Of a stretch of 64,000 bases of DNA, positions 18,045 to 26,604 are shown one piece after another. The translations under genes were made by a program, and so were the position numbers. Under the pieces are notes generated by a model. That model was given only the letters and a program-made list of their open reading frames with translations, was not told where the DNA came from and ran no database searches. Origin of the DNA: Morganella psychrotolerans (lineage in GTDB: Bacteria > Pseudomonadota > Gammaproteobacteria > Enterobacterales > Enterobacteriaceae). Location: contig NZ_LZEW01000001.1 of the NCBI RefSeq assembly GCF_001676155.1, positions 1,178,001-1,242,000 of the forward strand, in the 5' to 3' direction. The first letter of the stretch is position 1. Each line of letters opens with the position of its first letter.

Positions 18045-19047
18045 CGGAGACTTTCAGTATCGCTTTCAGGCGCGGATAGCGTCGGGCAAGCCGCCAGCGC
18101 AGGCGTAAATCATTGGCATTATCCCAAATCAGTGCCCAGATCCCGCGGTCAAACAGTTCCTGTATCATCGCCTGTTGTATCGCCGGTGATTCAATGTCGC
18201 TGATAGTATGCAGGATCCCCAGACCCTCTTTGGATATCTGCCAGTGACACGCGGATACCTGTTTTACAATATCGGCATGACGGTGATTAATCGCATCCAG
18301 CATTTCAAGGATTTTCATATAATTATGAATGGTCCGCACCCGGATCCTGTCATCCTGCGGCGTATGGGAGACTGATTCGGAATGGATCAGATAATCGTAA
18401 TAACGTTCATCAATATATTCAACCCGCCCAGCCGTCAGCAGAACCTCCGTAGTCCAGGGAATGTCCTGGTGATGCAGTCCGGGTTCAAAACGGTAGTTAT
18501 GTCCGCGCAAAAATGCGCTGCGATACAGGTTAAGCCAGGTGACATGCAAAAATTTACGGGAATCCAGCGCCCGCTTCAGCCATTGCGGACCGGAGATAAC
18601 CCCTGTTGAACGCAGACGATCCGACGGAAAAATAGCATTCGGCTCCCGTCCGTCCTCATACACATACGTGCCGTTACAGGTCGCCACATCAAGCTGACCC
18701 TGCAATGAAATATCCAGTAACCGCCCGTACATCGACGGATGGATCACATCATCAATATCCGGAAACGTGACATAAACTCCTTTCGCGGCAGCAAATCCGG
18801 TATTGCGGGCAACTGAAACGCCCTGATTTTCCTGATGAATAATAGTAACGGCGGGAAATTTATCTTTCCATTCATCCAGCACCGCGGCAGTGTTATCTTT
18901 GGAGCCGTCATCAACCAGAATCAGTTCCCAGGCAGGTAAGGTCTGTTTTTGCAGGCAATCAAAAAACTGAGGGAGAAATTTTTCTCCGTTATAAACGGCG
19001 GCAACAATGCTCAGTAAGGGTTGTGATGGAGCCACAGATAAATGCAT
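18028..19047 (-). CDS. Family 2 glycosyltransferase
   Basis: The 339-residue protein has a GT-A fold at the N-terminus: LLSIVAAVYNGEKFL, then ILVDDGSKDNT (nucleotide-sugar binding), NQGVSVARNTG and the metal-binding DIDD in FPDIDDVIHPS. The C-terminal half has no membrane span, so a cytoplasmic enzyme acting on lipid-linked or LPS sugars is likely. The acceptor and sugar are unknown. It is a solitary gene, not inside a polysaccharide cluster. Its last four residues are encoded by a relic of the palindromic repeat. Confidence 0.8.
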   Translation of the reverse strand: MHLSVAPSQPLLSIVAAVYNGEKFLPQFFDCLQKQTLPAWELILVDDGSKDNTAAVLDEWKDKFPAVTIIHQENQGVSVARNTGFAAAKGVYVTFPDIDDVIHPSMYGRLLDISLQGQLDVATCNGTYVYEDGREPNAIFPSDRLRSTGVISGPQWLKRALDSRKFLHVTWLNLYRSAFLRGHNYRFEPGLHHQDIPWTTEVLLTAGRVEYIDERYYDYLIHSESVSHTPQDDRIRVRTIHNYMKILEMLDAINHRHADIVKQVSACHWQISKEGLGILHTISDIESPAIQQAMIQELFDRGIWALIWDNANDLRLRWRLARRYPRLKAILKVSAEPVV

Positions 19048-19242
19048 ATCAGTCCCGTCAATTCCGGATTCATGCTGAAGCTGACTCAGCTTAAATAGTG
19101 ATAAAATAATTGTGATTAATCACTATAACGGCTGTGGTATTTATAAACGTAGCTAATGATGCCATAACATTATGATAAGCCGGAGTATCACGCTTTAAAG
19201 GAGTCGGCTGTTGTACCTGTTTGCTATAAAATAATTTACGCA

Positions 19243-19282
19243 AAAAAAATACCGGTCATTAATTATAATGACCGGTATTTTT
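19243..19282. terminator. Bidirectional terminator downstream of bamC
   Basis: AAAAAATACCGGTCATTA pairs with TAATGACCGGTATTTTT. It is flanked by A-runs on the left and T-runs on the right, so it works in both directions. Confidence 0.85.
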
Positions 19283-19300
19283 AATTATATTCACCCGGTA

Positions 19301-19361
19301 TATATCCAACCTCATTCAGGATGCCGCCAATGAACCTGCGGTTTGAATGAATAAGGGTATA
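19301..19361 (+). repeat. Palindromic intergenic repeat, copy R6 (61 bp, internal deletion)
   Basis: Left end TATATCCAACCTCATTCAGG and right end GAATGAATAAGGGTATA are joined with the core missing. It lies 16 bp after the bamC stop codon. Confidence 0.85.
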
Positions 19362-19377
19362 TCGATACCGGTGATAA

Positions 19378-20430
19378 TTATTGCTTCATTGCAGCTTTAC
19401 TGAAAGCCGCTTCCAGCGCTTTAACCATTTCATCATTTTCTTTCTGTGTCAGAGGTTTCCCTTTGGCACTGATGAATTGCAGGCTGCTGCGGTTATTCAG
19501 GTCACCGACCTGCAGGGTGTAATCCCCTTCTGTAACAGAAGGATCGTCCATTCCCATGCTGCTCCATTCCGCAGAGCTGAGTCCTTTATAAGTGACTTCA
19601 ACATTACCTGTGGAGCGGGTACGGTCGCCCACTTTCATCCCGACACTTTCCAGTGCGCCCGGAAGGCGTGACCAGACCACATCAAATGGTGCGCGCACAA
19701 CAATCTGCGGCAGACCGGTTTTATCGCTGCCGCTCTGAACTTCCAGAACAGCAAACTGACCGGCATTGCTGTCCTGACGGGCAGCATTGCGCAGGCGATC
19801 CAGACCATCAACCACTTCATTGAGTGTCAGATTGTTGTAACGGGTAATTTCTACTTTATCCGTTACCGCGTTTTCACCCTGCTTCAGGCCTTCACTGGTC
19901 ACAACAACCGCAAGCTGTGAGCCTGCCGGTTCGATTTTGATGCGCTGGCGGGACTGCAACGGCAGATCTTCATCTGCACGCTGCCAGACAATCCAGTCAG
20001 TCACAATTTCACCGGTGGCTTCATTGCGCTGACTGACCGGCACGGAGCGGTCTGCCAGAACGCGGTTAATCTGCGCCCATAATGTTTTGTTTTCCGCCGA
20101 ATTTTCCAGCAGAAGACGGCTGGAATCTGCTGCGGTTTCAGTACGGGAACCTGCTAACAGGCTGACGGTCTGTACCGGCGGACGAATATCCAGCGCCAGA
20201 CCGGTCGCACCTTCATGCTTAACCTGAGGAATATCATACTGCCCGCTTTGTAACGGCAGGATCATCCCCTGAGGGACATTCAGCGTCTGCAACTGCGGCG
20301 CATCCAGATACGAGGTATCACCGCTGACCTGGCGCTTATAGCGCTGATCGCCGGAGCAGGCTGCCAGTAAAAAAACCACGGAGAGGCCAGCGACCTTCAT
20401 AACCTTTGATTTTTGCAGTAGTGTTGCCAT
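19378..20430 (-). CDS. bamC: Outer membrane assembly lipoprotein BamC
   Basis: BamC is an accessory lipoprotein of the BAM complex that inserts beta-barrel proteins into the outer membrane. The 350-residue precursor has a lipoprotein signal with the lipobox LAAC (lipidated C25, the same position as in E. coli), the unstructured N-terminal arm (SGDQRYKRQVSGD), which binds BamD, and two helix-grip domains. VVRAPFDVVWSRLP and DYTLQVGDLNNRSSLQF match the E. coli protein. It follows dapA by 17 bp and is probably co-transcribed. Confidence 0.95.
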   Translation of the reverse strand: MATLLQKSKVMKVAGLSVVFLLAACSGDQRYKRQVSGDTSYLDAPQLQTLNVPQGMILPLQSGQYDIPQVKHEGATGLALDIRPPVQTVSLLAGSRTETAADSSRLLLENSAENKTLWAQINRVLADRSVPVSQRNEATGEIVTDWIVWQRADEDLPLQSRQRIKIEPAGSQLAVVVTSEGLKQGENAVTDKVEITRYNNLTLNEVVDGLDRLRNAARQDSNAGQFAVLEVQSGSDKTGLPQIVVRAPFDVVWSRLPGALESVGMKVGDRTRSTGNVEVTYKGLSSAEWSSMGMDDPSVTEGDYTLQVGDLNNRSSLQFISAKGKPLTQKENDEMVKALEAAFSKAAMKQ

Positions 20431-20447
20431 TCAGATTCCCTAAAGTA

Positions 20448-21347
20448 TTATCGTATGCCGGCCGTCTTCATGGCTTGCCCGATCGTCTTCTGCCCCGCTT
20501 GTGTGAGAGGTAACAGCGGCAGACGCAATGTCTGCTCCGCGATCAGACCCAGCTGATGACAGGCCCATTTCACCGGTGACGGGCTTGGTTCACAGAATAA
20601 ATTGTGATGCAGGTCCATCAGTTGATTGTTAATCACACGCGCCTGGCTGAATTCACCGCGCAGAGCGAGATCAAACATTTTTGCCATTTCTGCTGCCGCC
20701 ACATTGGCTGTCACAGAAATCACGCCTCTTCCGCCCAGCAACGTGAAATCCAGCGCAGAGGCATCATCACCACTAAGCAGAATGAAATTTTCATCATTTA
20801 CCAGGGTTTTGATTTCACTGACACGGCTTAAGTTCCCGGTTGCTTCTTTAATTGCAACAATATTGTCCAGTTTTGCCAGGCGGGCAACAGTTGCAGGTAA
20901 CATATCACAGCCGGTACGCGTTGGCACATTATACAGAATTTGCGGTAATGCGGTATTCTCCGCAATCATTTTAAAGTGCTGGTACAGCCCTTCCTGAGAG
21001 GGTCTATTATAATAAGGTGTAACCGTCAGACAAGCAGCAATTCCAGTATTTTCAAATTGTTCCGTAAACCAGACGGCTTCATTTGTGGCATTTGCCCCTG
21101 TTCCGGCAATCACCGGAATGCGCCCTGCCGCAAACTCAAGCGTCGCCAACACCACATCAACGTGCTCCTGATGGGACAGCGTGGCAGACTCGCCGGTGGT
21201 TCCGACTGCCACAATCGCAGAGGTTCCTGCTGCAACATGATAATCCACTAACTTTTTGAGACCCGCCTTGTCAACACGACCCTGTGTATCCAGTGGTGTA
21301 ACCATCGCAACAATACTGCCTTTTAAAACTTCATTTACGTGTGACAT
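20448..21347 (-). CDS. dapA: 4-hydroxy-tetrahydrodipicolinate synthase DapA
   Basis: DapA condenses pyruvate with aspartate semialdehyde, the first committed step to lysine and DAP. The ATG at 21347, with GAGGG upstream, gives 299 residues, about 7 more than E. coli at the N-terminus. The Schiff-base lysine is K167 (IKEATGN) and the proton-relay tyrosine Y139 ([10 protein letters not shown]); TTGESATL and [12 protein letters not shown] are conserved. A full repeat copy lies 28 bp upstream of the start codon, in the 5' leader or promoter region. Confidence 0.96.
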   Translation of the reverse strand: MSHVNEVLKGSIVAMVTPLDTQGRVDKAGLKKLVDYHVAAGTSAIVAVGTTGESATLSHQEHVDVVLATLEFAAGRIPVIAGTGANATNEAVWFTEQFENTGIAACLTVTPYYNRPSQEGLYQHFKMIAENTALPQILYNVPTRTGCDMLPATVARLAKLDNIVAIKEATGNLSRVSEIKTLVNDENFILLSGDDASALDFTLLGGRGVISVTANVAAAEMAKMFDLALRGEFSQARVINNQLMDLHHNLFCEPSPSPVKWACHQLGLIAEQTLRLPLLPLTQAGQKTIGQAMKTAGIR

Positions 21348-21374
21348 GTACAAAACCCTCATCAATCGGATAAA

Positions 21375-21500
21375 TATACCCTTATTCATTCAAACTGCAG
21401 GTTCGTTAGCTGCGCTCATCCAGCCGGGTCACATACCAATGTATGCTCCCCGGTGGTCGGAGCTTGCCGCCTGCCTGCATCTTGAATGACGTTGGGTATA
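21375..21500 (-). repeat. Palindromic intergenic repeat, copy R7 (full length)
   Basis: A 126-bp inverted-orientation copy with TATACCC and GGGTATA ends, located between dapA and gcvR and next to the dapA start. The core GGGTCACATACCAATGTATG is present. The rest of the 436-bp dapA-gcvR gap (21501-21783) is AT-rich, must hold both divergent promoters and shows nothing else I recognise. Confidence 0.9.
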
Positions 21501-21783
21501 TGTGGCATCAATTTAATGGTACTTCTTAGTTGCACAGAAAAAAAACTCCCTAACTGTACGTTTTTAATGAATTTTGTTAATACCCGGCGCCAGACCTTAA
21601 AAAGAAGTAATAATGTCCGCTTTTTTAACCGGTAAATCAGCGGAACACATGATAGCGTGTCTGTATCGGGTATGCTTGATATGACGCAATCATTTGATTA
21701 TTACCACAGAGCACCAAACAGGTTATTGCCATCGGCCTTATCTTTCTTTATGTTTAACACATTCATGATGTCAGAAGAGGAAT

Positions 21784-22332
21784 GTGGGTTTGCCGCAACA
21801 CGATCAGCAATATCTGGTTATCACAGCTCTGGGACGGGATCGCGCGGGGATTGTTAATGCAATTACCCGCCATGCCGGACAGTGTGACTGTAATATCGAA
21901 GACAGCCGCCTGGCGATTTTTGGTGAGGAATTTACCTTTATCATGATGCTGTCCGGCAGTTGGAATGCCGTAGCCATGCTGGAGTCCACCCTTCCTGTGC
22001 TGGCAGCAGAGTTAGATCTGCTGACAGTGATGAAGCGGACTCAGCGCGGACACCAGCCGACAGCAACCACCGGCGTCAGCGCCCGGATAACAGTGGCGGA
22101 TGCGGCAGGACTGGTCGAACGGTTTACCAATTTATTTATGAAACTGGATTACACCCTGGCCGAGCTGGTGTCAAAAACCCGGCCGGATGATAACAGCACG
22201 TCCGCCCTGCTGGAAATTCAGATTACTGCCCATCACCCTACGGGTGAAAACACGGATATATTGCAACATCAATTTACCTGTCTTTGTGCTGAATTACAGG
22301 CCGAAGGCAATGTTACCCTGATAAGTCATTAA
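21784..22332 (+). CDS. gcvR: Glycine cleavage system repressor GcvR
   Basis: GcvR binds GcvA and turns it into a repressor of gcvTHP when glycine is low. The 182-residue product has two ACT domains (about 8-85 and 95-175) and matches E. coli GcvR in the blocks YLVITALGRDRAGIVNAIT and CNIEDSRLAIFGEEFTF. The start is a GTG at 21784 with AGAGGA before it; a TTG two codons later is an alternative. It is followed by bcp 37 bp later, the usual pairing. A piece of this gene is duplicated at 24689-24806. Confidence 0.92.
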   Translation: MGLPQHDQQYLVITALGRDRAGIVNAITRHAGQCDCNIEDSRLAIFGEEFTFIMMLSGSWNAVAMLESTLPVLAAELDLLTVMKRTQRGHQPTATTGVSARITVADAAGLVERFTNLFMKLDYTLAELVSKTRPDDNSTSALLEIQITAHHPTGENTDILQHQFTCLCAELQAEGNVTLISH

Positions 22333-22369
22333 TTCTTATATTTATAATTACGTTTACGGAGAGTATGTA

Positions 22370-22840
22370 ATGAGCCCATTGAACGCCGGTGATAAGGCGC
22401 CACAATTCAGCCTTCCTGACCAAGATGGTGAGTCAATCAGTCTTGCTGATTATCACGGTCAGCGTGTACTGGTTTATTTTTATCCTAAAGCCATGACACC
22501 GGGCTGTACCGTCCAGGCGTGTGGTCTGCGCGATAACATGGATGACCTGAAACAGTTCAACGTTGAAGTACTGGGGATCAGTACAGACAAACCTGAGAAG
22601 TTGTCCCGGTTTGCTGAAAAAGAGCTGCTGAATTTCACTTTGCTGTCAGATGAAAACCACGAAGTCGCACAAGCATTCGGCGTCTGGGGCGAGAAGCAGT
22701 TTATGGGGAAAACCTATGATGGTATCCACCGTATCAGCTTCCTAATTGGTACTGACGGAAAAATAGAACATGTGTTTGATAAATTTAAAACCAGTGATCA
22801 CGAACAGGTTGTACTCGATTACCTGAAATCACGCAGTTAA
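22370..22840 (+). CDS. bcp: Thiol peroxidase Bcp
   Basis: Bcp (PrxQ-type peroxiredoxin) reduces hydroperoxides in the cytosol using thioredoxin. At 156 residues it has the E. coli length, with peroxidatic C46 (MTPGCTVQAC) and resolving C51. GGAGAG precedes the ATG and a terminator follows. The 3' half of the gene is duplicated at 24807-25054. Confidence 0.96.
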   Translation: MSPLNAGDKAPQFSLPDQDGESISLADYHGQRVLVYFYPKAMTPGCTVQACGLRDNMDDLKQFNVEVLGISTDKPEKLSRFAEKELLNFTLLSDENHEVAQAFGVWGEKQFMGKTYDGIHRISFLIGTDGKIEHVFDKFKTSDHEQVVLDYLKSRS

Positions 22841-22860
22841 TTTATTCGCCAGAATTATAA

Positions 22861-22888
22861 AAACACTATCCCCGGATAGTGTTTTTTA
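22861..22888 (+). terminator. bcp terminator
   Basis: AACACTAT pairs with ATAGTGTT around CCCCGG and is followed by six T. The duplicate bcp fragment at about 25074-25100 has a slightly degraded copy. Confidence 0.85.
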
Positions 22889-22949
22889 TATTTAAGCCAT
22901 TTATTTATAATAAATGAACCTACGTATCACATTACTATTTTGTGAAAAA

Positions 22950-23009
22950 AAATAATATGGTATTGTCTCCCGGCTGACAATGATGTCATTATGTTAAAAG
23001 GGATATTTA
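22950..23009 (+). promoter_or_regulatory. Conserved leader upstream of TPS1 (shared with TPS2)
   Basis: The 60 bp before TPS1 are nearly identical to those before TPS2 (about 25161-25220). They include an inverted repeat ATTGTC-N8-GACAAT, then GATGTCATTATG, and the ribosome-binding site AAAAGGGA 7 bases before ATG. The two copies arose by duplication, so their conservation alone does not prove a regulatory function. The inverted repeat is a candidate operator. Confidence 0.4.
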
Positions 23010-24340
23010 ATGAAGTTAACCAAAATTGCCACTGCATTATTATTTTTAGCGCCCGCTTATTTATCTGCGGCAACCCAGGATTTTACCTACCGTAATGGTT
23101 ATAAAATCACAGTTGATCAGACCTCACCTGACGTCAGTATTCAAATAAAAAAATAATAAACCGACACAATCAATCAGCACACCAAATTCAAATGGTATTT
23201 CGCATAACTATTTTTCTGAATTCAATGTGGGAAAACGCGGACTGAACATTGATAACGCACCATCTGCCCGGGTGATTATCAACGAAGTAACCGGATCAAA
23301 TATCAGTCACCTTGACGGCAAAATGGCCGTTATGGGTAAACAAGCCAGCCTGATTATCGCTAACCCTAATGGTATTAACTGCAACAATTGTGGTGTATCC
23401 AATGTCAGCCACCTGACACTTTTAGCCGGAAATACGGCGCCTGATGTTGCGACCGGGAAATTAACCGGTTTTAAAAATATATCAGGTGATGTTTTAGTTA
23501 ATAATGTAAAAAGTAAAGACATCCAAAGTAATTTAACCATTACAGCCGTCAGTGCTGACATCAGAAACGCTTATATTGATGCGCCAATGACAACACTTAA
23601 TATTGGTGCCGAAAAAAATTGATTTTTCTGATAAAATCACATCGCAAATTGCCGAACAAAAACTCGACCGGGGACATCTGATTAATGAAGCAAAAACCTA
23701 TTCAGCATCCGGAATTGATGAAGATACAAAAATAAAAGGCAATCTTACTGTTAATGCAACAAATTCGTCTTTTTCTAATGATGGGGTGATCACCGGCAAT
23801 ACAGTGAACTTAAATTTATTACACTCTGAATTTATGAATGATGGATATATAAAAGCAAGCACAATTAATGTAAATGCTAAAGGTGGTAGTATTTCCAATA
23901 GCAATACATTGTTTGCGAAACAATTATCCGGAACATACAATGGTGATTTTTCTTTATCCAACAACGTTGCTATGGCTGGTAAAAGTACGTTCAGTGTCGG
24001 TACTCTGACACTGACAAGTAATAATATTAACAACCTGATTGACCTTAATAATAGTGAGTACCAGGGCGTTTATCGTGATAATACACTCACAATTGATAAT
24101 GAATCTTCTTTCTATGTTAGTTCATTCAATATCAATGGAAGTCACGATACCATTAATATTAAAAACAAAAAAATAATGGGGGCTGGCCTTGTTAATATAA
24201 ACGGCGGTTCTGTCAGACTCCATAATGAAGATCTATTAGCGGTTAAGGCCGGTTCAACTGTTCATGGTATTCTTGGCACCTTTGGCAACGGCATTAATCA
24301 TGAGAATATTACCGCGACCACTCATGATTTTAATATGTAA
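23010..24340 (+). CDS. TPS1: short orphan exoprotein with two-partner-secretion (filamentous haemagglutinin N-terminal) domain; two A-tract frameshifts as written
   Basis: Removing one A from each A7 run (23147-23153 and 23612-23618) gives a 442-residue protein. Parts: Sec signal peptide (1 to about 20, LSA cleavage), mature N-terminus with FTYRNGYKI, then a TPS domain with the family landmarks FNVG (71-74), IINEV (89-93), NPNGINC (118-124) and the CNNC pair (124-127). A short beta-helix of degenerate NDG/NNG repeats follows up to the C-terminus. TPS domains are recognised by a partner outer-membrane pore (TpsB), none of which is encoded in this window. The gene is AT-rich compared with its neighbours and sits between bcp and perM. 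It is far shorter than typical TpsA adhesins. Confidence 0.75.
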
Positions 24341-24352
24341 ATCTGATTAAAT

Positions 24353-24386
24353 AAAAGGTGATGTTTTAATAAAAACATCACCTTTT
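24353..24386. terminator. Bidirectional terminator after TPS1
   Basis: AAAAGGTGATGTTTT pairs with AAAACATCACCTTTT. It separates TPS1 from the convergent perM fragment, and a sister copy follows TPS2 at 26564. Confidence 0.85.
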
Positions 24387-24399
24387 AAATATAATTTAA

Positions 24400-24686
24400 T
24401 TATTTTCCGGTATCATTTTTTATATTATCGGGGATCACTTCTTCCGGCCAAGCATGAATAACCGCTTTAATTAATGTTGCCAGCGGGATAGCAAAGAATA
24501 TCCCCCAGAATCCCCACAGACCGCCAAAAATAATAATCGAGAGAATAATCACCAGCGGATGTAAATTGACCGCCTCTGAGAATAAAATCGGCACCAGAAT
24601 ATTACTGTCCAGTCCCTGAACCACAAGGTAGGCAATAAACATCGTCCAGAAATCTGAGGTTAACCCCCACTGAAATACCCCGACAA
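24400..24686 (-). pseudogene. perM 3' fragment (duplication remnant)
   Basis: Codes for the last roughly 95 residues of PerM (from [16 protein letters not shown] to the C-terminus), about 90% alike at the DNA level to the intact gene at 26605. The 5' three quarters are missing. At about 24686-24689 the sequence switches directly to a piece of gcvR on the other strand, which marks the duplication junction. The last 12 or so codons differ from intact perM. Confidence 0.85.
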
Positions 24687-24688
24687 GA

Positions 24689-24806
24689 GATGCGGCAGGG
24701 CTGGTCGAATAGTTTACCAATTTATTGATGAAACTGGATTACACCCTGGCCGGGCGGGTGTCAAAAACCCGCCAGGATGATAACAGCACGTCCGCTCTGC
24801 TGGAAA
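24689..24806 (+). pseudogene. gcvR internal fragment (duplication remnant)
   Basis: Matches gcvR from about 22099 to 22216, starting at GATGCGGCAGG. Neither the GcvR start nor its C-terminus is present. It is joined at its 3' end to a bcp fragment through a deletion of about 376 bp relative to the original gcvR-bcp arrangement. Confidence 0.85.
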
Positions 24807-25054
24807 CTGAGAAGTTGTTCCTGTTTGCTGAAAAAGAGCTGCTGAATTTCACTTTGCTGTCAGATGAAGATCACGAAGTCGCACAAGCGTTCGGCGTCTG
24901 GGGCGAGAAGCAGTTTATGGGGAAAACCTATGATGGTATCCACCGTATCAGCTTCTTAATTGGTACTGACGGAAAAATAGAACATGTATTTGATAAATTT
25001 AAAACCAGTGATCACGAACAGGTTGTGCCCGATCACCTGAAATCACACAGTTAA
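24807..25054 (+). pseudogene. bcp 3' fragment, in-frame with the gcvR piece
   Basis: Matches bcp from about 22593 to its stop codon. It lacks the peroxidatic and resolving cysteines, so it cannot be a peroxidase. The gcvR and bcp pieces are in the same frame, giving an open chimera of up to 109 codons from 24725 that keeps LLSDEDHEVAQAFGVWGEK. No ribosome-binding site of its own is evident. Most likely a silent remnant. Confidence 0.85.
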
Positions 25055-25220
25055 TTTATTCACCAGAATTATAAAAATACTATCCCCGGTAGTGTTTTTT
25101 ATATTTAAGTTCTTTACTTATAAAAAATGAACCTAAATATAATATTAATACTTTGTGAAGAAATGATATGGTATTGTCTCCCTGCTGACAATGATGTCAT
25201 TATGTTAAAAGGGATATTTA

Positions 25221-26545
25221 ATGGAATTAACAAAAATCGCCACTGCATTATTATTTTTAGCACCCGCTTATTTATCTGCAGCAACCCAGGATTTTACCTA
25301 CCGCAATGGTTATAAAATTACAGTTGATCAAGTCTCACCTGATGTCAATATTCAAATAAAAAATAATAAACCAACACAATCCATCACCGCACCAAATTCA
25401 AATGGTATTTCGCATAACTATTTTTCTGAATTTAATGTAGGAAAACGTGGACTGAATATTGATAACGCACCGTCCGCCCGTGTGATCATCAACGAGGTGA
25501 CCGGAACGAATATCAGCCAGCTTAAAGGTAAAACAGCGATTATTGGTAAACAAGCCAGCCTGGTCATCGCTAATCCAAATGGTATTAACTGCAACAATTG
25601 TGCGGTATCCAATGTTAGTCATTTGACACTTTTAGCCGGAAATACGGTGCCTGATGTTACTACCGGAAAACTAACTGGTTTTAAAAATATAACAAACGAT
25701 GTTATCGTCAATAATGTCAAAAAAGATACGATAAAAAATAAACTTACGTTAACCGGAAAGAATATAGAATTAAACAACTCTTATATTAATTCGCCTGAAA
25801 CAAAGATTAACATTGGCATGGATGTTATTGATTTTTCAGATAAATTAAAATATCAGATTACTGATGTAAACTTAACCAAAGAAAAAAAAAGATTACACCG
25901 TATACACCCGTCCATTATTATCTATTGGTGACAATACTGAAATACGTGGGAAGTTGGTTATTAATGCAGACAACGCCGCTCTGATAAATAATGGCAGTAT
26001 TATTTCCACTAACACTCGACTTAATTTGATGAATTCTGAGCTATCTAATAATGGTTATTTAAAATCATCAGAAATTGATATTAACGCGAAAGACGCCACT
26101 ATAAGTAACAATAAAAAAATTCCATGCAAATAGGCTGAATGTCAATTACATGGGTGACTTCAAAATTAATAACCACAACGAATCTGACTCTGATTCTCTT
26201 TCAATCGACAATATATTAATCAACAGCCTGAATGTAAAACAAAATATACAACGTGGCCCCGATGAATATACTTATTCCTTACGCGACAACTCATTAATTA
26301 TAAATAACAATGGGCTATTTTCAATTTTCCGATTAAGTGTTACAGGAAATCAATACGATAATGTACTAATTTCAAACGAAGGCACTATATTGTCGGATAA
26401 GATTGATATAAAGGCCAGTACAGTCAGAATGATCAACAATAATACTTTTGAAGTTCGTTCTGAATTAGATGTCGATAGCATTAACGGATTTTATACCTTT
26501 GGAGATAACAAGATTTTAGTTTCCAACAAGATTTTAAATATGTAA
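25221..26545 (+). CDS. TPS2: short orphan TPS-domain exoprotein, duplicate of TPS1; two A-tract frameshifts as written
   Basis: Removing one A from the A9 run at 25882-25890 and the A7 run at 26113-26119 restores a 440-residue protein. The signal peptide, FTYRNGYKI and TPS domain (FNVGKRG, IINEV, NPNGINCNNC) are nearly identical to TPS1. After residue about 200 the beta-helix part diverges strongly from TPS1, while keeping NNG-type repeats (INNGSI, SNNGYLKSSEIDINAK). It lies between the gcvR/bcp remnants and intact perM, as expected for the second half of a tandem duplication. No TpsB partner is nearby. Confidence 0.75.
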
Positions 26546-26563
26546 TTTTTTTTGTGAATAACC

Positions 26564-26602
26564 AAAAGTGATGTTTTCTAAAAACATCACTTTTATTTTT
26601 TT
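26564..26602. terminator. Bidirectional terminator after TPS2
   Basis: AAAAGTGATGTTTT pairs with AAAACATCACTTTT and is followed by a T-run; it is a sister of the hairpin after TPS1. It separates TPS2 from convergent perM. Confidence 0.85.
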
Positions 26603-26604
26603 GG

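Larger units (their letters stand above)
19048..19377. other. Intergenic region with terminator and short repeat copy
   Basis: This 330-bp gap carries the promoter of the glycosyltransferase gene, a strong symmetrical hairpin at 19243-19282 and the short repeat copy R6 at 19301-19361. I see nothing else in it. Confidence 0.5.

Noticed and set aside
16841-18077. Several minus-strand open frames over 60 codons inside the MFS gene
   Set aside because: They are shadows of the + strand reading frame, which has clear family similarity and membrane spans.
21657-21857. Open frame with an ATG upstream of and overlapping gcvR
   Set aside because: It is in another frame from GcvR and shows no homology. 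The GcvR frame from GTG 21784 matches the family.
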